Of a stretch of 64,000 nucleotides of DNA, positions 60,683 to 64,000 are shown piece after piece (within the stretch, counting starts at the first letter, position 1; each line of letters starts with the position of its first letter). The position numbers were made by a program, and so were the translations under genes. Source of the stretch: Bacillota bacterium (GTDB lineage: Bacteria; Bacillota; Desulfotomaculia; Desulfotomaculales; Desulforudaceae). Below the pieces are notes generated by a model. That model saw nothing but the letters and a program-made list of their open reading frames with translations. It searched no databases and was not told the DNA's origin. The DNA is taken from assembly GCA_040757205.1 (NCBI GenBank), contig JBFLXL010000011.1:1-64000 (forward strand), written 5' to 3'.

Positions 60683-60731
60683 ATTTTCATCCTTCCGCTG
60701 GTGCCGCCGCCGAAGGCGGGGGCACGGTTGT

Positions 60732-62195
60732 CTATTCAATTGGCTCCAGGTTCGGTTTGGGCGGCGGCGAACACTCGATCACGGCGCCGGGCCGCAGGCA
60801 CTCAAATACCTGTTTCTGCACAATGTCAGCCACCCGGACGACGATCCGGAGCACCAGCTTGACGGCCACGCGGCGGCTGTTGTCAATGGCCGCCTGCACG
60901 AACTCGGCGTCGACCATGACGTTCACGGACGCGTCGGGCACGGCGCCCGGCACGTCGACAAAGGTGGTGAACGGAATGTCGACGGTGAAGGCGTGGACCG
61001 GCTGGTCGGGCCTGTCGGCCACGTAAACCACCTTGACGGTGACCACGCCCCGGATGATCACCTTATTGGGAATCACGTCGGTCTCGGTCACTTCGACGTT
61101 GGTGACGATGGTCTCCAGGATCTTCTGGGCGTCCGGTTTCTGCTGCGGGATGCCGACCACCTCGCGGATGGTGACCTGGACCATGTCCTCTTCATTCAGG
61201 ATCTGGTCGATGAACAGGGTCACCGGCCGAATCGCCCGCTCAAACAGCAGGCACTCCAGAAGATCCTCATCGATCTTCACCACGAGCTTCTTCTTGATCT
61301 GTTCGACGACCCTGGCCTTCACGTCCAGTACGGCCGTGATCAGGAGCTCACAGTCATCCTTGACCCGGGCGGTGACGTCCTCGATCCGCACCTGGACGTT
61401 GACCATATCTCCGGGCCGGGCGCCGGGCAGATCGACAAAGGCGGTGAAGGGGATCTCGAAGTGGGCGTGGTGCACCGGCTGGGTGGGCCAGTCGGCAACG
61501 TAGATCACCTGGACGATCAAAACGCCCTCCACGATGACCTTGTCCGGGATGGTCTCCTTGTTCTTGATCACCACGTCGCTGATAACGTCGAGCACTTCCT
61601 CGGGGCAGGGCTTCTTGCCCTCGAACTGCCGCAGGACGTCGAACTGGTCGCTGACCACCACCTGCCTAGCCCCCATGACCTTAACGACATCCAGCCTTAC
61701 CGGCTTCGTCTTGAACCGGTTCTCAGCGCCAAGAAGATCGATCAGCAGCTGTTTCTTATCGATTTCAACCACTTTTACGAAAATGCGCAGAATCACGGTC
61801 ACAACAATCCGGCGTGGATCGCGCGGGTCGAGTTCGCCTTTGACCTTCTCGACGGTGATCTGCTTCACCACGTCCATGCCCGGCCGGGCGCCCGGAATGT
61901 GGAACGATTCCGCGAACTCAAGCTGACCGCGCACGTGGTGCACCGGCTGGGTCGCTTTGTCGGCCACGTAGGTGATGTTGAGGACCAGTTTGCCCTGCAC
62001 GATGACCTTGTCGGGAATGACGTCGATTTCCTTGTCCTCGACCTGGGCCCTGACGGTCAGGATCTGCTCGGCCGGGGGTTTGGGGTGCGGGATGGTCACC
62101 ACGCCGCGCACCACTGTCTGGGCGGCCTTTTCGCCGATGACTTGCTGCACCTTTTCTTCCTGACAGACGACTTTGACTTTTTGCTTATGGATCAT
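60732..62195 (-). CDS. SPOCS-domain (DUF3794) spore-coat-type protein, LysM-less paralog
   Basis: A 487-residue protein sharing three SPOCS repeats and most flanking blocks with the downstream gene (for example [10 protein letters not shown] and VVVSDQ), but ending after the third repeat and a short Pro-rich tail without LysM. Both therefore arose by tandem duplication. ATG 62195 follows AGGAGG by 9 nt. Upstream in-frame codons at 62228 are not needed. It is likely a spore-envelope protein; partner or assembly roles are inferred. Confidence 0.85.
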   Translation of the reverse strand: MIHKQKVKVVCQEEKVQQVIGEKAAQTVVRGVVTIPHPKPPAEQILTVRAQVEDKEIDVIPDKVIVQGKLVLNITYVADKATQPVHHVRGQLEFAESFHIPGARPGMDVVKQITVEKVKGELDPRDPRRIVVTVILRIFVKVVEIDKKQLLIDLLGAENRFKTKPVRLDVVKVMGARQVVVSDQFDVLRQFEGKKPCPEEVLDVISDVVIKNKETIPDKVIVEGVLIVQVIYVADWPTQPVHHAHFEIPFTAFVDLPGARPGDMVNVQVRIEDVTARVKDDCELLITAVLDVKARVVEQIKKKLVVKIDEDLLECLLFERAIRPVTLFIDQILNEEDMVQVTIREVVGIPQQKPDAQKILETIVTNVEVTETDVIPNKVIIRGVVTVKVVYVADRPDQPVHAFTVDIPFTTFVDVPGAVPDASVNVMVDAEFVQAAIDNSRRVAVKLVLRIVVRVADIVQKQVFECLRPGAVIECSPPPKPNLEPIE

Positions 62196-62201
62196 AAATA
62201 G

Positions 62202-62250
62202 ATTCCTCCTTTCGTCATTGATTACCAATGTATGGCCCGAAAGGAGGAAA
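62202..62250. promoter_or_regulatory. Inverted repeat covering the ribosome site of the second SPOCS gene
   Basis: TTCCTCCTTTCG pairs with CGAAAGGAGGAA (12 bp), with an inner CATTG/CAATG pair. It has the same layout as 60551-60602. The loop includes CATACATT, a good sigma-E -10 match. Confidence 0.6.
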
Positions 62251-62336
62251 TGTGAATGTTGCTCGGTTAACCTGAGTGCCGCGGCTTTTAGCCACGACCG
62301 GTTTTGGTGCGGCTGGACTTACAGCCTGACGAAGTA

Positions 62337-63245
62337 CTACCGCCCGATAAACATCTGCGTCCAGTAGTTGGTGTAGCTCCCGCCGACCGCGTGCCCCACG
62401 CCGATATGCGTGAAACTGGAGTTCAAGATATTGGCCCGGTGGCCGGAGGAATTCATCCACCCGCGCATGGCTTCTTCGGGGGTGCGCTGCCCGGCGGCGA
62501 TATTCTCACCGGCCGTGCGGTAGGTAATCCCGAACTGCCTCATCATCTCAAAGGGCGAACCGTAAGTGGGGGATTGGTGGGCGAAATAACGATTGTCCCG
62601 CATGTCCTCCGACTTCAACCGGGCGACCTGCGACAGCTTGGCGTCCACCGCCAAAGCCCGGAGTCCCAGCTTGGCCCGTTCGGCGTTCACCAGATCCACT
62701 ATCTTCAGTTCGTTGGCGGTCATTGACCCGGGATTGGGGGTCGGCGCCGGCTGCGTCGGCGGCGGCGGGGTGGGCTCTGCCGGAGGCGGCGTGGGCTGCG
62801 TCGGCGGCGGTTGTTGCCCGGAGACAACGCCGTTGATCAGCACCACTACAGTTACGTTGTTCCGAATCGCGACCCCGACCTGACTGTACTGCGGCTGTAA
62901 GGCTTGCGGCGCGCAGGAACCGGTCAATGCCCGGACCACCAGGTTCACGTTGCCGGAATTCACGCGCAGCGTGCAGGCCGACCGGTAGGAAATCCCTTGA
63001 TTTCGTAAGGCTTGTGACACGCTGGTCCTGGTCGTCAGGAGATCCAGGGCCACCTGGTTCAAACCGGCGGTATTGGCTAGAGGCTGAACCCCCGCCTGCT
63101 GGCGGGCCTGGTTTATACCCGAAATCAACTTGCTTTCATCAGCAGAAGGTGCGTTGGCGTGGGCCAGGGCGGCCGGAACCAGCAAGGCGATGGTCAACAA
63201 CAGGGCGACAACTAGAACGGCGGGTTTTCTACTAGAGAACTGCAT
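62337..63245 (-). CDS. Secreted CAP/SCP-domain protein (YkwD-like)
   Basis: A 302-residue protein with a signal peptide (LVVALLLTIALLVPAALA), a first domain of ~110 residues resembling a degenerate CAP module, a Pro-rich linker with repeated PPPTQPTPPP-type segments, and a C-terminal CAP domain (LVNAERAKLGLRAL, HQSPTYGSPFEMM, AGENIAAGQRTPEEA, SSGHRANILNSSFTHIGVG). The His/Glu cavity residues are present. Such proteins are often spore- or wall-associated; its role is inferred. ATG 63245 follows AGGAGGT. Confidence 0.85.
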   Translation of the reverse strand: MQFSSRKPAVLVVALLLTIALLVPAALAHANAPSADESKLISGINQARQQAGVQPLANTAGLNQVALDLLTTRTSVSQALRNQGISYRSACTLRVNSGNVNLVVRALTGSCAPQALQPQYSQVGVAIRNNVTVVVLINGVVSGQQPPPTQPTPPPAEPTPPPPTQPAPTPNPGSMTANELKIVDLVNAERAKLGLRALAVDAKLSQVARLKSEDMRDNRYFAHQSPTYGSPFEMMRQFGITYRTAGENIAAGQRTPEEAMRGWMNSSGHRANILNSSFTHIGVGHAVGGSYTNYWTQMFIGR

Positions 63246-63418
63246 GAAAGACCTCCTTTTCCCAGATTTGGACTTGTCCACCCAAGCTTAACATTGACCC
63301 GCCAATCTCGACAAATCCCTCTATTTTTGCTCTCCCTTGGTATGCTTGGATGGCTGCACAACTTTGAGATAATTCTAGCTGGATATTCAAAATATGAGTA
63401 TGATGGTACATTTTGGGG

Positions 63419-63706
63419 CTAGTAGAGCTGGGGTTCGACTTCGAATCCAAGCGCCTGGAACTGCCGCGCCGCTTCCTGGGCCGCCGGGCCGGACAACACA
63501 ATCCGAAACATTCCCACCCGGCTCATTTTCAACAGGGCGTGGGCCGGTTCAAGCTTGGAAGGCGCCCCGCCGTCATCCTTCAGAGCGGCGGCAAAACCGT
63601 TGTTGAAGCCGAGATAGCCACCCTCCCGGTAGCCTTTCTCGTACCCGTCTTCAAAGCCCGCTGCGTACCCCTGGTTATATCCCAGTTCCCATTCCCGCCG
63701 TGGCAT
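63419..63706 (-). CDS. Small protein with a GYxxGY tandem motif
   Basis: A 95-residue protein whose middle reads as a four-residue periodic repeat (GYNQGYAAGFEDGYEKGY, then GYLGFNNGF), followed by a basic/hydrophobic C-terminus (RVGMFRIVLSG, ALGFEVEPQLY). ATG 63706 has GGGAGGG 7 nt upstream, and an open frame extends to 63778. The repeat may build a regular Tyr/Gly ladder. No family is known to me. It precedes the CAP protein. Confidence 0.6.
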   Translation of the reverse strand: MPRREWELGYNQGYAAGFEDGYEKGYREGGYLGFNNGFAAALKDDGGAPSKLEPAHALLKMSRVGMFRIVLSGPAAQEAARQFQALGFEVEPQLY

Positions 63707-63780
63707 CGCCGATCCCTCCCAAGACTTTCCTGACCATCTTATTAAGCTAACGCCCCTTCTGCGCCTCCCCCAAAACAAAT

Positions 63781-63800
63781 AACCACCGGTGAGCCGGTGG
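63781..63800 (-). terminator. Intrinsic terminator of the last gene
   Basis: AACCACCGG and CCGGTGGTT pair (9 bp) around a TGAG loop. The minus strand continues with ATTTGTTTTGGG. It lies 17 nt after the stop at 63818. Confidence 0.7.
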
Positions 63801-63817
63801 TTATTTTAAAACCTGGG

Positions 63818-64000
63818 CTATTTCTTGAATTTTACTACCGGGTCGCAGAAATCCCAGTCGGGGCAGGCACCATTATTGATCGTGACACAGTTTGCGAAAA
63901 CGAGATAAATGACCTTTAGCGGCGCCTTGCAGCCTGACTTCAGGAACGACCGAACGAGTTCGGGATCATCGGATTCATCGAGCGCCTCCATTACGGACCG
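63818..64000 (-). CDS. Cysteine-bearing protein, C-terminal part (partial)
   Basis: The last 60 codons of a gene cut by the window end stop at TAG 63818. The segment reads SFLKSGCKAPLKVIY, then FANCVTINNGACPDWDFCDP. Four cysteines fall within 30 residues. This could be a small metal- or disulfide-binding protein. Too little is visible to name it. Confidence 0.6.
   Translation of the reverse strand, partial: RSVMEALDESDDPELVRSFLKSGCKAPLKVIYLVFANCVTINNGACPDWDFCDPVVKFKK

Overview
The window looks like the chromosome of an anaerobic, endospore-forming, high-GC clostridial Firmicute of the Desulfotomaculum/Pelotomaculum/Desulforudis type. The reasons are the sporulation genes (spoIIE, spoVT, spoVG, yabP, yabQ, two SPOCS-domain proteins), Hdr-type iron-sulfur flavoproteins, formate-THF ligase, frequent GTG and TTG starts with strong AGGAGG-type ribosome sites, and 4-nt start/stop overlaps. 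This is a recollection-based judgement and no database was searched.

Much of the window is the mirror image of one conserved Bacillus subtilis block: ispE ... spoVG-glmU-prs-ctc-pth-mfd-spoVT-yabN-yabO-yabP-yabQ-divIC ... spoIIE-tilS-ftsH ... coaX ... folP-folB-folK ... dusB-lysS-rrn. Nearly all of it lies on the minus strand and ends in a 16S rRNA gene at base 1. Lineage-specific blocks are inserted into this backbone.

Region by region (minus strand unless noted). 1-3.9 kb: 16S 5' end with a strong promoter, lysS, greA and a cyanobacterial-AAR-like acyl reductase. 4-13.9 kb: a cofactor block of a DUF2520 reductase, panB, panC, panD, nadA, nadB, nadC, birA, coaX and dusB, led by a promoter, a structured leader and an intrinsic terminator. 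13.9-18.9 kb: a sirtuin, then ilvD, larB and a membrane ClpP-fold protein on the plus strand. 19-21.1 kb: folK-folB-folP, whose 5' end is duplicated 3.3 kb away. 21.3-27.4 kb: HdrD-like and double HdrA-like proteins, Mrp and DUF134. 27.4-36.5 kb: fhs, ndk, ftsH, tilS, spoIIE, ppx. 36.8-43.2 kb: hisG (plus), divIC, two small membrane proteins (plus), yabQ, yabP, rqcP, hup, mazG, spoVT. 43.3-51.5 kb: mfd, pth, ctc, prs, glmU, spoVG and a 52-residue Arg-rich ORF. 51.6-54.3 kb (plus): lysR, an unusual tRNA, yedE and yedF. 54.5-64 kb: NTP transferase, GntR regulator, ispE, ZIP and YdcZ transporters, a DUF4347-like protein, two paralogous SPOCS proteins, a CAP protein and two small proteins, the last cut by the window end.

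The most unusual locus is 51.6-54.3 kb. A LysR regulator precedes a perfect palindrome at the position of a LysR operator, a promoter, and a 94-nt tRNA. The tRNA has cysteine identity elements (anticodon GCA, U73) but a selenocysteine-tRNA-like body: long variable arm, 5-bp D stem with a 4-nt loop, and a 13-pair acceptor/T branch. It is followed 31 nt later by a YedE/YedF pair of the kind associated with selenium or sulfur trafficking. This looks like one regulated unit joining a non-standard tRNACys to sulfur/selenium transport.
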